Shown here piece after piece: positions 26,715-37,006 of a stretch of 64,000 bases of DNA (its first letter is position 1; each line of letters begins with the position of its first letter). The translations under genes and the position numbers were made by a program. Source of the DNA: Ferruginibacter sp. (GTDB lineage Bacteria; Bacteroidota; Bacteroidia; Chitinophagales; Chitinophagaceae); NCBI RefSeq assembly GCF_014377975.1, contig NZ_JACMOO010000257.1, positions 16,704 through 80,703 of the forward strand. Reading direction: 5' to 3'. The notes under the pieces were generated by a model. That model saw only the letters and a program-made list of their open reading frames with translations. It searched no databases and was not told the DNA's origin.

Positions 26715-29700
26715 TTATCTTAACAAAGTAATGTCTCCTGCTTTTCGATATTTTGTGCCATCTGTAAATTCAACATCCAGTGTATAAGTATATACTTCCA
26801 ATGGTTGAAGCGCTCCTCTGTAAGTACCATCCCATCCCTGGTTGATACTTGTACTTATAAATATCAGCTGCCCCCGACGGTTATAAATTTTCCAGTTCAT
26901 TTTTCCAATTCCAAAACCTTTTACATTTATAACAGCATTTTTTCCAAATTTACCCGGCGTAAATGCATTGGGTACATCAATCAGTGGGATAACTTTTGCA
27001 GACACATCTAAACAAAAAGTATCAATACAACCGGCTGCATTGATCGCCTGCAAGCATACCTTATAGGTTCCGGTAGCTAAAAACTGATACAGCGGATTGG
27101 TTTCAGTAGATGTTTGTCCTTCACTAAATGTCCATATATAACTGGTGGCACCCACAGAAAGATTTGTAAACTTTACCGGTGTATTTTCCGGCGATGGATT
27201 GGGGGATGCACTGAAGTTTGCAGCAGGAATTTCGTACACAGTAATAGTAAAACTGAAAGAATCTATTTTATTACAGGTAGAAGTATCATTGGCAACCAAC
27301 TTAACAGAGTATGTACCGGCATTTGCATAAAAATGAACCGGATTAACATCTGTCGAAGTGCTGCCATCGCCAAAAGTCCATTTAAAATCGGTACCCCCCA
27401 GAGAAGTGTTATTAAATAAAGCATTGTAAGGCTTGCAACCTTTTTCGGGTGTTGCAAACTGTGCCTTAACCGTAACGGCTAAACGCACCTGATTAACAAC
27501 AGAGTCGGGCGCATTGCAAAAAACCGTATCATCCACCACCAGCCGCACATTATAGGTACCAACTGATGCATAAGTATGTTGTTGATTTCCAAAACCGGAT
27601 CTTACCAGTGGTGTGCCATCTCCAAAATCCCATAAAAAACTCGTGGGTTTAAATAAAGGTATTCTGGCTGTAGTGGTATTTGTAAAAATGTAGGAAAGAT
27701 TAGTACAAGGTGGAATTTTATTTGCAATAAAATCCGGGTGTACTTCATTATTACCAACCTTAACATTGATATACGCCGTATCGGATATATTACAGGTGGC
27801 TGAATCAATAGAAACCAGCATCAACCTGTAAATGCCCACTTTGGTATATATATGAGTTGTCGAGTTTTTGGGTGTAAAAGTGGTGTCTTTTTTTGGGCTG
27901 TTGACATCGCCATAATCCCAGATGTACATTTTTCCTTTTGCGAGCGTGTCAGTAAACTGAATGGTAAGTGGCACGCAACCAACAGTATCAACCACGCCGT
28001 TGATGGTTGCTTTTACACTTGCGCCAATTCCGCCAAAATTCATTTCTATTTTAACTGCGGCTTCGTTGCAATTGGAAGATCCGTTTACAGGTGCCCAAAC
28101 ACCTGGGGTAGTGGGAAAAAATCCTGCAGTACGCGGCCCTCCGCAATTGGCGCAAATGGCCTGGTAAATAATTCCGTTGGCATCAAAGCGGCTGGTTCCT
28201 CCGTCTACATGGTCATCAAAACCACCTGTTTGTCCGAAAAAGCTGCCGAATAATTGGCTTTTAGCATCTTTTTCCAGAACAAAAAAGTAGAAATCGCCCC
28301 CGTCGCTGACAGATTTGAGCGCATTGGAAGTAACCGGCATTCCCCGCGTTCCTGCACATGGATATTGCCGGTCATTATTGAATTTGCCCCCCCAACCAGA
28401 TACATACACATTCTGACACCTGTCTACCAAAAAAGCAACTGGTGAAATATTTGGAATGCTTGAGTTGGTACCGAATATGGTGGAATACACAAAAGATGAT
28501 AAATCTGGTTGCAACTTGGCAATAAACTGCTTCGCACCAGCATTACTATATGCAGCATTTTTAACGGGCCAGTTACCGGTAGTAGCACCCATAATATAAG
28601 GAAATCCAAATTTGTCAAACTGAATTCCATAAACAAGGTCATTACCACTGGTGCCCGCGAAAATAGTTTTTATAATAGCAGATCCAGCGGTTGTAATTTC
28701 TGTTACAAATCCATCTGTAGCGCCTCCCTGGTTTGTAATGCCAAGCCCCGGTTCTGTTGGCGATCCGGGAATGATACCGGGAAGCACTGTACTTGTGGTT
28801 CCACCGGCCACATATAAATTTCCATTTGCCGGATTGATTGACAATACAAAACAGGCATCGCTGCCCTCTCCTCCAAAAAAAGTACTGAAAATAATACCCG
28901 TAAGATTGGGGGTAAATTTCATCACAACTCCATCCTGCCTTCCTCCACCATATTTACTTTGAAACACTCCGCTGGTTACCGGAAAATCTGCTGATTGAGT
29001 GCAGGATGCCAGGTAAATATTGCCGCCGCCATCCAGTATCACTTCACTCCGTGCATCATCCCCATAATTTCTTCTTGTTTCGAAAGCGCCATCTGTTTGG
29101 CCATTGGGTGCCCCTACCAGAGGAGAGTATTTGGGTTTAATATTAACGCCATCATCTCCGCTCCCTCCCACTTTAATTGATCCAATTAAAGCCGTGCCGG
29201 TTGAATTAAATTTCGTAACTACAATATCGTATCCCCCGGGTATCCCTATAAAAGGCGTTGTTGTAGGATAATCGGAAGATGTTGTTCTGCCTGCAACAAT
29301 CAAATTTCCCTGTCCGTCACTAATCATACTGTGTGGCTGTTCGTTGCCCGTTGCCCCACCCAAATAGGTGGCATACATCCGGTTAAGCCCATCGGGTGAA
29401 AATTTAATAATAGCAATATCATAAGGGCCGTTGGCGTCTTCTTGTGAGCCACCGTTAAAAGTTTGATTAAAAGCGCCTGTTGACGTTGGATATCCTGAAC
29501 CAAAAGAGATACCGCCTGCAAACAAACTTCCATCCGGGCCCGGGGTTGCTGTATATCCCCAGTTATCGGTGGTGCTTCCTGTAAAGGAACTAAAAATTAA
29601 TGTTGGATCAATAATAAGCGTTGCATCGGGAGAGTAATTTTTAATTTTAAATCTTACCACGTTATCTTTTACCACATATTTACAATCCACGTTTGTTCTA

Positions 29701-30368
29701 CCCGCCGTGGATACCTGGTACGAATAGGGGTATAATTCTTTTACGTCACCAACTGAAGTACCAATAACCAGTTCCTTATTTCTTACTTCCAAATTATCAA
29801 CTCCCTCATACTTCAATGCAATGTCGTTTACATTACCTCCGGGATGAACAATTAAATCATATTTTAAAGTGCCGGCATCTGTATAATATCTTACATCAAT
29901 ATTAGGATACATATTGGTGTAGGTAACCCCCTGATAAATTTTGCAACCACCTTTCCATTTGCTTTTATCGTTGCCTATAAAATAGTTATTGTAAGTAGAT
30001 AAGGGCTTATCTGGCCGGGATTCTGTAGTATTCGATGCCCCTAAAAAATTCACTCTATAAGCATGTGAGTGAATTACGAGATTATTATTTTTTGGCAGAG
30101 AAGATTTACTATTGATAGTTCTTGATTCAACCGTGTTGCTGTCTGTACCAAGACGCCCATGCATTTGATCGGCAAGTTTTTTCAGATCATCTGAATTATG
30201 CAGTACAACACTAAAGCCATTTTTTTGTAAAAAAAATGCGCCGGTAGATATCTCACTTTTAAATTCAGCCCTGCTGTCCCACTGACCTTTGTTTTCAATA
30301 AATTGTAACTGGGCAAAACATGTACCGCCTATAAATATTATTGAAGACGTAAGAAACAGATAAAGCAT
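26715..30368 (-). CDS. Large T9SS cargo with PKD domains and gliding-type C-terminal domain
   Basis: The protein has about 1217 aa from MLYLFLTSSIIFIGGTCFAQ. The track start 21 codons earlier adds a less signal-like extension. The N-terminal domain resembles the DUF7948 region (FIENKGQWDSRAEFKSE). A seven-bladed SBBP-type repeat region follows, with many YLGGATGNEQPHSM / STFFGGEGSDACF / DGSLFAGG-like units. Then come several PKD domains (FTWDFGDGTP-like: SFLWDFGDGTPLV, FKWTFGDGSTSTDVNPVH, YIWTFSEGQTSTETNPL). The C-terminal type B sorting domain has IPLIDVPNAFTPGKFGKNAVI and KIYNRRGQLIF. It is a surface-exposed adhesin-like protein, exported with the adjoining PorP/SprF protein. Confidence 0.9.
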   Translation of the reverse strand: MLYLFLTSSIIFIGGTCFAQLQFIENKGQWDSRAEFKSEISTGAFFLQKNGFSVVLHNSDDLKKLADQMHGRLGTDSNTVESRTINSKSSLPKNNNLVIHSHAYRVNFLGASNTTESRPDKPLSTYNNYFIGNDKSKWKGGCKIYQGVTYTNMYPNIDVRYYTDAGTLKYDLIVHPGGNVNDIALKYEGVDNLEVRNKELVIGTSVGDVKELYPYSYQVSTAGRTNVDCKYVVKDNVVRFKIKNYSPDATLIIDPTLIFSSFTGSTTDNWGYTATPGPDGSLFAGGISFGSGYPTSTGAFNQTFNGGSQEDANGPYDIAIIKFSPDGLNRMYATYLGGATGNEQPHSMISDGQGNLIVAGRTTSSDYPTTTPFIGIPGGYDIVVTKFNSTGTALIGSIKVGGSGDDGVNIKPKYSPLVGAPNGQTDGAFETRRNYGDDARSEVILDGGGNIYLASCTQSADFPVTSGVFQSKYGGGRQDGVVMKFTPNLTGIIFSTFFGGEGSDACFVLSINPANGNLYVAGGTTSTVLPGIIPGSPTEPGLGITNQGGATDGFVTEITTAGSAIIKTIFAGTSGNDLVYGIQFDKFGFPYIMGATTGNWPVKNAAYSNAGAKQFIAKLQPDLSSFVYSTIFGTNSSIPNISPVAFLVDRCQNVYVSGWGGKFNNDRQYPCAGTRGMPVTSNALKSVSDGGDFYFFVLEKDAKSQLFGSFFGQTGGFDDHVDGGTSRFDANGIIYQAICANCGGPRTAGFFPTTPGVWAPVNGSSNCNEAAVKIEMNFGGIGASVKATINGVVDTVGCVPLTIQFTDTLAKGKMYIWDYGDVNSPKKDTTFTPKNSTTHIYTKVGIYRLMLVSIDSATCNISDTAYINVKVGNNEVHPDFIANKIPPCTNLSYIFTNTTTARIPLFKPTSFLWDFGDGTPLVRSGFGNQQHTYASVGTYNVRLVVDDTVFCNAPDSVVNQVRLAVTVKAQFATPEKGCKPYNALFNNTSLGGTDFKWTFGDGSTSTDVNPVHFYANAGTYSVKLVANDTSTCNKIDSFSFTITVYEIPAANFSASPNPSPENTPVKFTNLSVGATSYIWTFSEGQTSTETNPLYQFLATGTYKVCLQAINAAGCIDTFCLDVSAKVIPLIDVPNAFTPGKFGKNAVINVKGFGIGKMNWKIYNRRGQLIFISTSINQGWDGTYRGALQPLEVYTYTLDVEFTDGTKYRKAGDITLLR

Positions 30369-30470
30369 TATTTTATTAATACATTTCAATAGAAAGAATT
30401 TTATACAAAGTACTCTAATATAACCACACAATCTACCCGATTGTTGCGTTTATGATTTGTTAACTATTAA

Positions 30471-32660
30471 TTACGATATTTTACTCCAAACTGTTTTACC
30501 TTTTTGAATTTGCAAGTAACTTTTTACTGGCAAATTTTCTGCCATTATTAAATCAGGATCAGTATTTATTATTTCTGTCGCTGCATTTTTTGCTGCTTCC
30601 AGCATTACTCTGTCATTGACTATGTTTGCCAGCTTAAAGTTTAATAAGCCACTTTGTTTTGTTCCCTCAATATCTCCGGGCCCACGAATTTCCAAATCTT
30701 TTTCTGCAACTTTAAATCCATCATTGGTAGCACATAAAATCTTTAATCTTTCCCGTGCATCTTTTGATACCTTATTGCCTGTTAATAATATACAAAAGCT
30801 TTTTTCGCTTCCCCGTCCTACCCTACCTCTTAACTGGTGCAATTGCGATAACCCGAATTTTTCTGCGCTTTCTACTACCATGATGGAAGCATTGGGTACA
30901 TTAACCCCTACTTCAATTACCGTAGTACTTACCATAATCTGCGTATCGCCCTTTACAAACCGTTGCATATTGGTATCTTTTTGTGCAGCAGGTTGCCTGC
31001 CATGTACCATACTAATCCAGAATTTCGGTTCCGGAAAAAATGATTTTACTTCTTCGAAACCTTTCATCAGGTTTTCATAATCCATTTTGGCAGATTCTTC
31101 TATTAATGGATAAACAATGTACGCCTGTCTGCCTTTTTTAATTTCATCCCTGATAAAATCCATTACCATTGGGCGTTTGCTTTCAAAACGATGTACGGTG
31201 GCAATTGGTTGTCTGCCGGGAGGCAATTCATCAATCACGCTGTAATCCAGGTCACCATAAGCCGTTAATGCCAGCGTGCGGGGTATGGGCGTTGCTGTCA
31301 TTACCAGCACATGAGGTGGCAAACTATTTTTGTTCCACAATTTTGCCCTTTGCGCCACTCCAAACTTGTGCTGCTCATCTATTACTGCAAAACCCAGGTT
31401 TCTAAATTTAACTTTATCTTCTATTACCGCATGCGTTCCAACCAATATATTTAGCGTGCCATCTTCACAAGCTTTTAAAATTTCCCGGCGTTGTTTAGCA
31501 GCAGATGATCCGGTTAATAGTTTTACACAAATGGGCATATCTTTTACCATGGCAGAGATGGTATTAAAATGTTGCTGCGCCAGAATTTCGGTTGGTGCCA
31601 TTAACACAGATTGAAAAGCATCGCAATTGGTTGGGTGAATATTGTCTGCCGCAATCAACATACTTAATAAAGCCACAATAGTTTTTCCACTGCCCACATC
31701 CCCCTGTAACAACCGGTTCATTTGTTTGCCGCTGCCAATATCTTTTCGTATTTCTTTTAATACCTTTTTTTGAGCATTGGTTAATTTAAAAGGAAGGTAA
31801 GTATTGTAAAAAGTATTGAATAAATCGCCCACCTTGTTAAACGTCCAGCCTTTGCTAAAACGGTGCCGTGTACTGCGTAACAGGCCCAGCCGCATCTGGG
31901 CAAAAAATAATTCTTCAAACTTTAAGCGCCTTACTGCATGGGTATACATTTCTTCGGACGCTGGAAAATGGATAGAACAAAATGCGTCCCAACGGGAAAT
32001 AAAACGATATTTTGAAAGAAGGGTTTCGGGAATGTTTTCCGGAAGGTCTTTGACAGATAATTGCTGTAATAATGCATAGGTTAGTTTTGCAAATGCCCTG
32101 CCAGTTAAACCGCGTGCTTTTAATTTTTCTGTAGAATAATAAACAGGCTCCAGAAATTTTTTACCCTCCGCTTTTTCAGCAGCGTACAATTCAATTTCAG
32201 GATGATTGATCTGCACCTGGTTCATAAAAAAACTTACCTTTCCAAACACCAGATAATAGTGGCCAACGGTTAGTAATTTTTCTGCCCAACTGATGCCCTG
32301 AAACCAAACCAGTTCCATTTGGCCGGTATCATCCTGCAGGCAGGCTACCAAACGTTTGCTTCGCTTCTCCCCTATCAGTTCCACATGCGTCAGCTTTCCC
32401 GCCACCTGTGCATAGTCGGAACCAGGATTGAGAGAAGCTATTTTATCTATTTTGGTTTTATCTACATGGCGAAAAGGATAATATTCCAGCAGATCTTTAA
32501 AAGTAAAAATGGCTGATTCTTTTTTCAGCAGTTCGCCTCTTAACGTTCCAACACCTTTAAGGTACTCAACCGGACTGGATAATATATTGGGAGAAGATGA
32601 AATAATAAATTGTTTATACAAATATATTTCTTTGGAAGCAAAATCTGCCTTATCACCCAA
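30471..32660 (-). CDS. recG: ATP-dependent DNA helicase RecG
   Basis: The 729-aa branch-migration helicase acts on stalled forks and Holliday junctions. A wedge/OB domain opens with SSPVEYLKGVGTLRGELLKKE and PFRHVDKTK. Helicase motifs are Walker A LLQGDVGSGKTIVALL, motif II DEQHKFG, TATPIPRTLAL, and the C-terminal lobe STTVIEVGVNVPNASIMVVE with QLRGRVGRG. All are intact. The first about 25 residues before SSPNILSSPVEYL are atypical, and the actual start may be a non-ATG codon downstream; no other in-frame ATG exists there. Gene order with rhlE downstream in coordinates (same strand) may be incidental. Confidence 0.96.
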   Translation of the reverse strand: MGDKADFASKEIYLYKQFIISSSPNILSSPVEYLKGVGTLRGELLKKESAIFTFKDLLEYYPFRHVDKTKIDKIASLNPGSDYAQVAGKLTHVELIGEKRSKRLVACLQDDTGQMELVWFQGISWAEKLLTVGHYYLVFGKVSFFMNQVQINHPEIELYAAEKAEGKKFLEPVYYSTEKLKARGLTGRAFAKLTYALLQQLSVKDLPENIPETLLSKYRFISRWDAFCSIHFPASEEMYTHAVRRLKFEELFFAQMRLGLLRSTRHRFSKGWTFNKVGDLFNTFYNTYLPFKLTNAQKKVLKEIRKDIGSGKQMNRLLQGDVGSGKTIVALLSMLIAADNIHPTNCDAFQSVLMAPTEILAQQHFNTISAMVKDMPICVKLLTGSSAAKQRREILKACEDGTLNILVGTHAVIEDKVKFRNLGFAVIDEQHKFGVAQRAKLWNKNSLPPHVLVMTATPIPRTLALTAYGDLDYSVIDELPPGRQPIATVHRFESKRPMVMDFIRDEIKKGRQAYIVYPLIEESAKMDYENLMKGFEEVKSFFPEPKFWISMVHGRQPAAQKDTNMQRFVKGDTQIMVSTTVIEVGVNVPNASIMVVESAEKFGLSQLHQLRGRVGRGSEKSFCILLTGNKVSKDARERLKILCATNDGFKVAEKDLEIRGPGDIEGTKQSGLLNFKLANIVNDRVMLEAAKNAATEIINTDPDLIMAENLPVKSYLQIQKGKTVWSKIS

Positions 32661-32798
32661 GGATTACAGATGATGACTTCAGGAATAATTAAACATGATT
32701 TTTTAAAAATAAATTTAGCGGTGGGCATATTGCAACTGTAACCAGTTTATAATGCGTACTATAAAATAAAAACGATTACGCCTTGTCTGTAATGTAGT

Positions 32799-34040
32799 TT
32801 AAGAAGGTCTTCTGGCAGGTGCATTTCTGCTAAAATGCATTGGTTTTTTACCATGTTTAGTACCGGTTTCCCTGGGGATAAATGCAGATGGTGAGTAAAC
32901 AGGAGCTTCTCCAAATTGTTCGGGAACTATTTCCTTTGGTACCGGTTTACCTAATAATTTTTCTATAGCTGCAAACTTGCGTTGTTCTTTTACACTGATA
33001 AATGTGATGGCCGTACCTTCTGCTGCAGCCCTTGCCGTACGTCCGATGCGGTGCACATAATCTTCGCCATCATGTGGTACATCGTAGTTTAAAACAAGGC
33101 CAATATTATCAATATCAATACCACGGCTTAATATATCTGTTGCCACTAAAATCTGTAGCCGCCCGCTTTTAAAATGCATCAGTACTTCTTCTCTTTTATC
33201 CTGCTCCAGATCACTATGTATTTCATCCACAGCCAGTTTTGTTTTTTTTAATTCCCTGTTTAATTCTTTTACACTGTTTTTACTGCTGCAAAAAATAAGT
33301 ACAGAAGAAAAAGTCTTTTGCATCAACAGATATTTAACCAATGGTATTTTTTGGGTGTCGTATACAACGTACGCCAGTTGCAAAATTTTTTCATTGGGTT
33401 TGCTGATAGAAATATTTATTTCAGCAGGCTGGTGTAAAATACGCCGGGCCATTTCCCGTATTTTATGCGGCATGGTAGCCGAAAACAAAAGGTTTTGACG
33501 CTTGGCAGGTAAGGCTCCGATAATGCGCATGATGTCATCATAAAAGCCCATGTCCAGCATGCGGTCGGCTTCATCTAAAATTAAATATTTTAATCCCTGA
33601 AATTTTACATAGCCCATATTGATGTGTGCCAGCATTTTACCGGGCGTACAAATCACAACATCGGCACCCACACTCAACGCCTTTTTTTCCTGGATAAAAG
33701 CGTTGCCATCACCACCGCCATAAACAGCAATAGAACTTACGGAAGTAAAATAGCTTAAGCCTTCCATGTGTTGTGCTATTTGTATAGCCAGTTCCCTGGT
33801 GGGTACTATTACAAGCGCTGTAATGCTATGGTGGTTAACCGGACTGGAAATAATATTATTGATAAGGGGCAATAAAAAAGCGGCTGTTTTACCGGTCCCC
33901 GTTTGGGCCGATGCAATTACATCTTTGCCTGCTAAAACCAGTGGAATTACCTGTTCCTGAACAGGCGTTGCTTCATTGTATCCCGAGGCTTCAATACCTT
34001 CTATTAATCTTTCGTCAAAACCAAAATCTGTAAACTTCAA
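32799..34040 (-). CDS. rhlE: DEAD-box RNA helicase, RhlE type
   Basis: The 413-aa ATP-dependent RNA helicase has a Q motif at the N-terminus (FGFDERLIEGIEASGYNEATPVQEQ). Motif I is SAQTGTGKTAAFLLPL, motif II LDEADRMLDMGF and motif III SATMP. Motifs V-VI are VATDILSRGIDIDNIGLVLNYD and HRIGRTARAAAEGTA. The C-terminal tail is short and basic (RETGTKHGKKPMHFSRNAPARRPS), probably an RNA-binding extension. Such helicases assist ribosome assembly and mRNA turnover, particularly in the cold. Confidence 0.95.
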   Translation of the reverse strand: MKFTDFGFDERLIEGIEASGYNEATPVQEQVIPLVLAGKDVIASAQTGTGKTAAFLLPLINNIISSPVNHHSITALVIVPTRELAIQIAQHMEGLSYFTSVSSIAVYGGGDGNAFIQEKKALSVGADVVICTPGKMLAHINMGYVKFQGLKYLILDEADRMLDMGFYDDIMRIIGALPAKRQNLLFSATMPHKIREMARRILHQPAEINISISKPNEKILQLAYVVYDTQKIPLVKYLLMQKTFSSVLIFCSSKNSVKELNRELKKTKLAVDEIHSDLEQDKREEVLMHFKSGRLQILVATDILSRGIDIDNIGLVLNYDVPHDGEDYVHRIGRTARAAAEGTAITFISVKEQRKFAAIEKLLGKPVPKEIVPEQFGEAPVYSPSAFIPRETGTKHGKKPMHFSRNAPARRPS

Positions 34041-34092
34041 AATGCGGAGGGTAATTAAATTAAAAGAGTGTGTGTTGTTATTAATGGTATGT

Positions 34093-34452
34093 TTATTCTG
34101 CTTCTATCGCAACAGTAGTTTCTGTTTCTACCGGTTGTGGCGTGGTATTTTTTATAGTCAACTGAAATTTTGTATTCAATATCACTTCAAACTGGCCGGT
34201 ACGTAAAACTGCTTTAGTGGGTTCATCTTCCAACATAGCGCTGGCCAAATGACTGGCAAGTTCTGACCCACTAATTACATTACTTACTTTACCATCTGTA
34301 AAAGCAATTACAAATTTATAACCTGCCTTTCTTCCTGTCCCAGCTCTTTCAAAATCTTCTCTGTTAAGGCTTAGCAACTGATCGCCGGCAGAAGATTTTT
34401 TTAATAAAATTCTGATAACCGGCAGGTATTTGTTCCAAATATATGTATACAT
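34093..34452 (-). CDS. Conserved hypothetical protein (119 aa)
   Basis: The soluble 119-aa protein begins MYTYIWNKYLPVIRILLKKS, with a two-layer alpha/beta composition and no signal peptide. It ends in an acidic tail (PVETETTVAIEAE). The sequence is well ordered, with hydrophobic strands (YKFVIAFTDGKV, QFEVILNTKFQLTIK), so it is surely a real gene. I do not recognise the family. It lies 52 bp upstream of rhlE on the same strand, and could be cotranscribed with it. Confidence 0.65.
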   Translation of the reverse strand: MYTYIWNKYLPVIRILLKKSSAGDQLLSLNREDFERAGTGRKAGYKFVIAFTDGKVSNVISGSELASHLASAMLEDEPTKAVLRTGQFEVILNTKFQLTIKNTTPQPVETETTVAIEAE

Positions 34453-34801
34453 AATAAAAGATTTTAAATGGTGTTACTTTCAAACAAATCACAGATATTG
34501 AACGAAAATAAAATATGGCTTATAAAGATAGGCTTTAAAGACGGATATTGATGCTTTGATTTTTAATGCCCCTTACATGCTTCTCTTTTATAATGTGTAA
34601 TTATATGCTGGTAACTCAACAGTTCCTTTTATTGTAAACAGGTGGTAAAATTATCTTTTAACGCAATATTCCCTATTTACCGGAGAGCCCATCTGTGCAC
34701 TTTTTAACCCTTAACCAGATTTTTTTAAAGATATCTTTTTCTTCAAAACCATTTGCTTTAATTACTTTTCAATTGATCTTACTGAAGTTTACCCAAAAAA
34801 T
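34453..34801. other. AT-rich spacer before the transposase relic
   Basis: I see no gene or RNA here. It presumably contains the promoter of the 119-aa gene and the outer end of the decayed insertion sequence. I could not identify terminal inverted repeats. Confidence 0.4.
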
Positions 34802-36152
34802 TTAATCAGGGAACAAACGCAATATTATACAATCTGCCGGGTTGTCATCCTTGTCGTTGCTTATACCTTTATTTGCTTTTTTGAGCAATTCAAAAATACC
34901 ATCTTCCATAGCATGATTAAAAAAAGTGGAGATGCCGGAGAAACGCCTGGACAGGATAAATACCTTTTTTACCATCAGTTTTAGTTTGAAATTCATACCC
35001 ATATATGTGCTTGTAAAATAAGCAATGGCATGTACAGTGGCGGGAAGGTTGCGATGCCGTTATATCTTCTCACCCTTCTATCTTCTAAGTTGCAGGATTA
35101 TTCGATGTACCTGAAACATTGGTCGTATTTCCATCTGGTAAGATAAATTTCTACTATTTTGTGAACATCTTTTGGCGCTTTGCTATCGGGTTTTTTATTG
35201 GTGAGCAGTATCAAAGGATGCTGCCCAAATCCTTTGATGAGAACTGCATTCATCCATTTATCCGGCTTATCATACAGGGCTATTTTGGTAATACCAAAAG
35301 TGAGGTCGATATGGGATTCTTTGCCATCTTCTATTTTAGTGATTTGTACCTTGTAGTTGATAGTTGTGCGCTTTTCTAATTTATCAGCCTGAACAGGCAC
35401 TACGCCACCATTTTTATTATGTGTTACCAACCAGCGGTTGAGTTTTAAGCAGGTTACAAATTTTAATTTATTGCCCGTAAAATGTTCAATAATTTCATTG
35501 CAGTCGCCACCGCTGTTAATTGACCAGGTGCCAGCTGTAGCGGTTTTTGCGATTACCTTATTGATGGCTTATATTATTTTTTGGATGGCTGTGATATAGG
35601 CTTCTTATTTGTCTTAAAAGGCTTAACAATATAGCGGCACTACTTTATTGTATTCTAAATTTGCTACTGTTACTTGGCATAAATGGTAACCTGTTGCACC
35701 ATTGCCTGTGCTTCCATCATAAATGCCGCAAAGGTTTTCCATCACTTTAGCATAGGGTTTCATTGTATTACCAAGGTCAATGGCCGTCACCATTTCACCG
35801 GTTATTTTATCATCGCCAAGGCGAATAATCTGGGTGTTGATATAATCGCTAAATCTTCGTCGGATAAATTACGGCAGAGGCGTTCCGTTGTTTTTATCAG
35901 TACAAGATCTTCCTGCAAGCTATCGGCAACCTTGCATATCTTAATATCTTTGGCGGCCTGAATACCGTAAATCAATTCTTTAATAATTCTTTTAGCAGGC
36001 TTATTAAGGCCCTTGCCCAAGATCCCTGAAAATTTATTAGCTGGCGAATTTAAACGCCCAATAGCAGGAGAGTTTGCAGATGCACAAAGCCAAAGCGTTA
36101 GCCAGCGTGGCAACACAAAATAGTAAACAAATAAGCGAAAACTTACGGGCAA
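34802..36152 (-). pseudogene. Decayed DDE transposase (IS4-like insertion sequence relic)
   Basis: Several frames together spell one transposase read on the minus strand: RIIKELIYGIQAAKDIKICK and RLCRNLSDEDLA (35802-36152). After a frameshift come DYINTQIIRLGDDKITGEMV and YHLCQVTVANLEYNKV (about 35640-35855). TWSINSGGDCNEIIEHF and VTHNKNGGVVPVQADKLEK follow, up to YLTRWKYDQCFRYIE (35098-35540). After another shift come VHAIAYFTSTYMGMNFKLK and RRFSGISTFFNHAMEDG (34802-35040). The C-terminal Y-x2-R-W motif and the GGD segment suggest an IS4-like DDE enzyme. The usual Asp in the (D)RGGD region appears to be Asn here. At least two frameshifts make it inactive. Confidence 0.82.
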
Positions 36153-36199
36153 AAAATTGCAGTCGGAAAGACTGGCTATAAAAATTAAACAGAAACAAA

Positions 36200-37006
36200 T
36201 TACATTTTACCCAACACAAACATAGGACCTTTCGGCGATGTATTGCCTGATTCGCTCTCAAGTGTTATCGCAAAGGCATCCACCTTGCCAAAAGTTTTCA
36301 TTTTCTGAATGCGGTATTTCTCTCCTTTTTTTGAAGTTAAAATCATACCTCCGCTAACCGGTTTACCATCTACAATTCCCCACAACTGGTACTGCTTTCC
36401 TGCGGGAGCTTCGGGTAAATTGACTGGATCAAGATATACTTCACCCGTATTTTCCATCCAGAATATTTTTGCGGCGGCATTGGGTGATGCTTCAAGCCCT
36501 TTTAAAGAAACGGGTTTGCTGTATTTATTTTGAACCACCGCCATATCTCCTTCCATCGTTTTATTCTCATCTTTTAAAGCTGCCAAATCCTGTTGTGTTT
36601 GCTGCAGATTTTTGGTGATGTCGTTACTTTTGTTGTACAGCACCATATTTAATGCAATGCTTCCCAGCAACAATACAACAGAAGCTGCTGCTGCATATTT
36701 CCAGTAAGGAGCAATACCTATTATTGGGGCGGGGACACTATTGATTGATTTAACAGGCGCAACGGTTTTAACTTCCTCCTTTTCATTGTTAATGCGGGCA
36801 AATATTTTTTCTTTAACACTTGCAGAAGGTTCCATTGCAAGTGCCTGCGCATACGATTCCATATCAGCGTCTATCAGGGCTAACTCTTCAGCTACTTCAG
36901 GGTATTGAGCAATGTAAGCCTGCACATCCTTCTGTTCCTCCTCAGAGGCAAGGCCGGCAGCGTATAGCTCTAAAATTCCTGATAATATGATATCCTGTGA
37001 TTTCAA
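36200..37006 (-). CDS. Anti-sigma factor, RskA-like
   Basis: The 268-aa membrane protein has a cytoplasmic N-terminal anti-sigma domain with a zinc-free ASD fold (LELYAAGLASEEEQKDVQAY). One transmembrane helix lies at about 105-127 (YWKYAAAASVVLLLGSIALN), followed by a coiled coil. The periplasmic C-terminal RskA domain contains VYLDPVNLPEAPAGKQYQLWGIVDGKPVSGG and AFAITLESESGN. Its start overlaps the stop of the sigma gene by four bases (ATGA), the classical translational coupling of an ECF sigma/anti-sigma pair. It likely holds the sigma factor inactive until an envelope signal triggers release. Confidence 0.93.
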   Translation of the reverse strand: MKSQDIILSGILELYAAGLASEEEQKDVQAYIAQYPEVAEELALIDADMESYAQALAMEPSASVKEKIFARINNEKEEVKTVAPVKSINSVPAPIIGIAPYWKYAAAASVVLLLGSIALNMVLYNKSNDITKNLQQTQQDLAALKDENKTMEGDMAVVQNKYSKPVSLKGLEASPNAAAKIFWMENTGEVYLDPVNLPEAPAGKQYQLWGIVDGKPVSGGMILTSKKGEKYRIQKMKTFGKVDAFAITLESESGNTSPKGPMFVLGKM

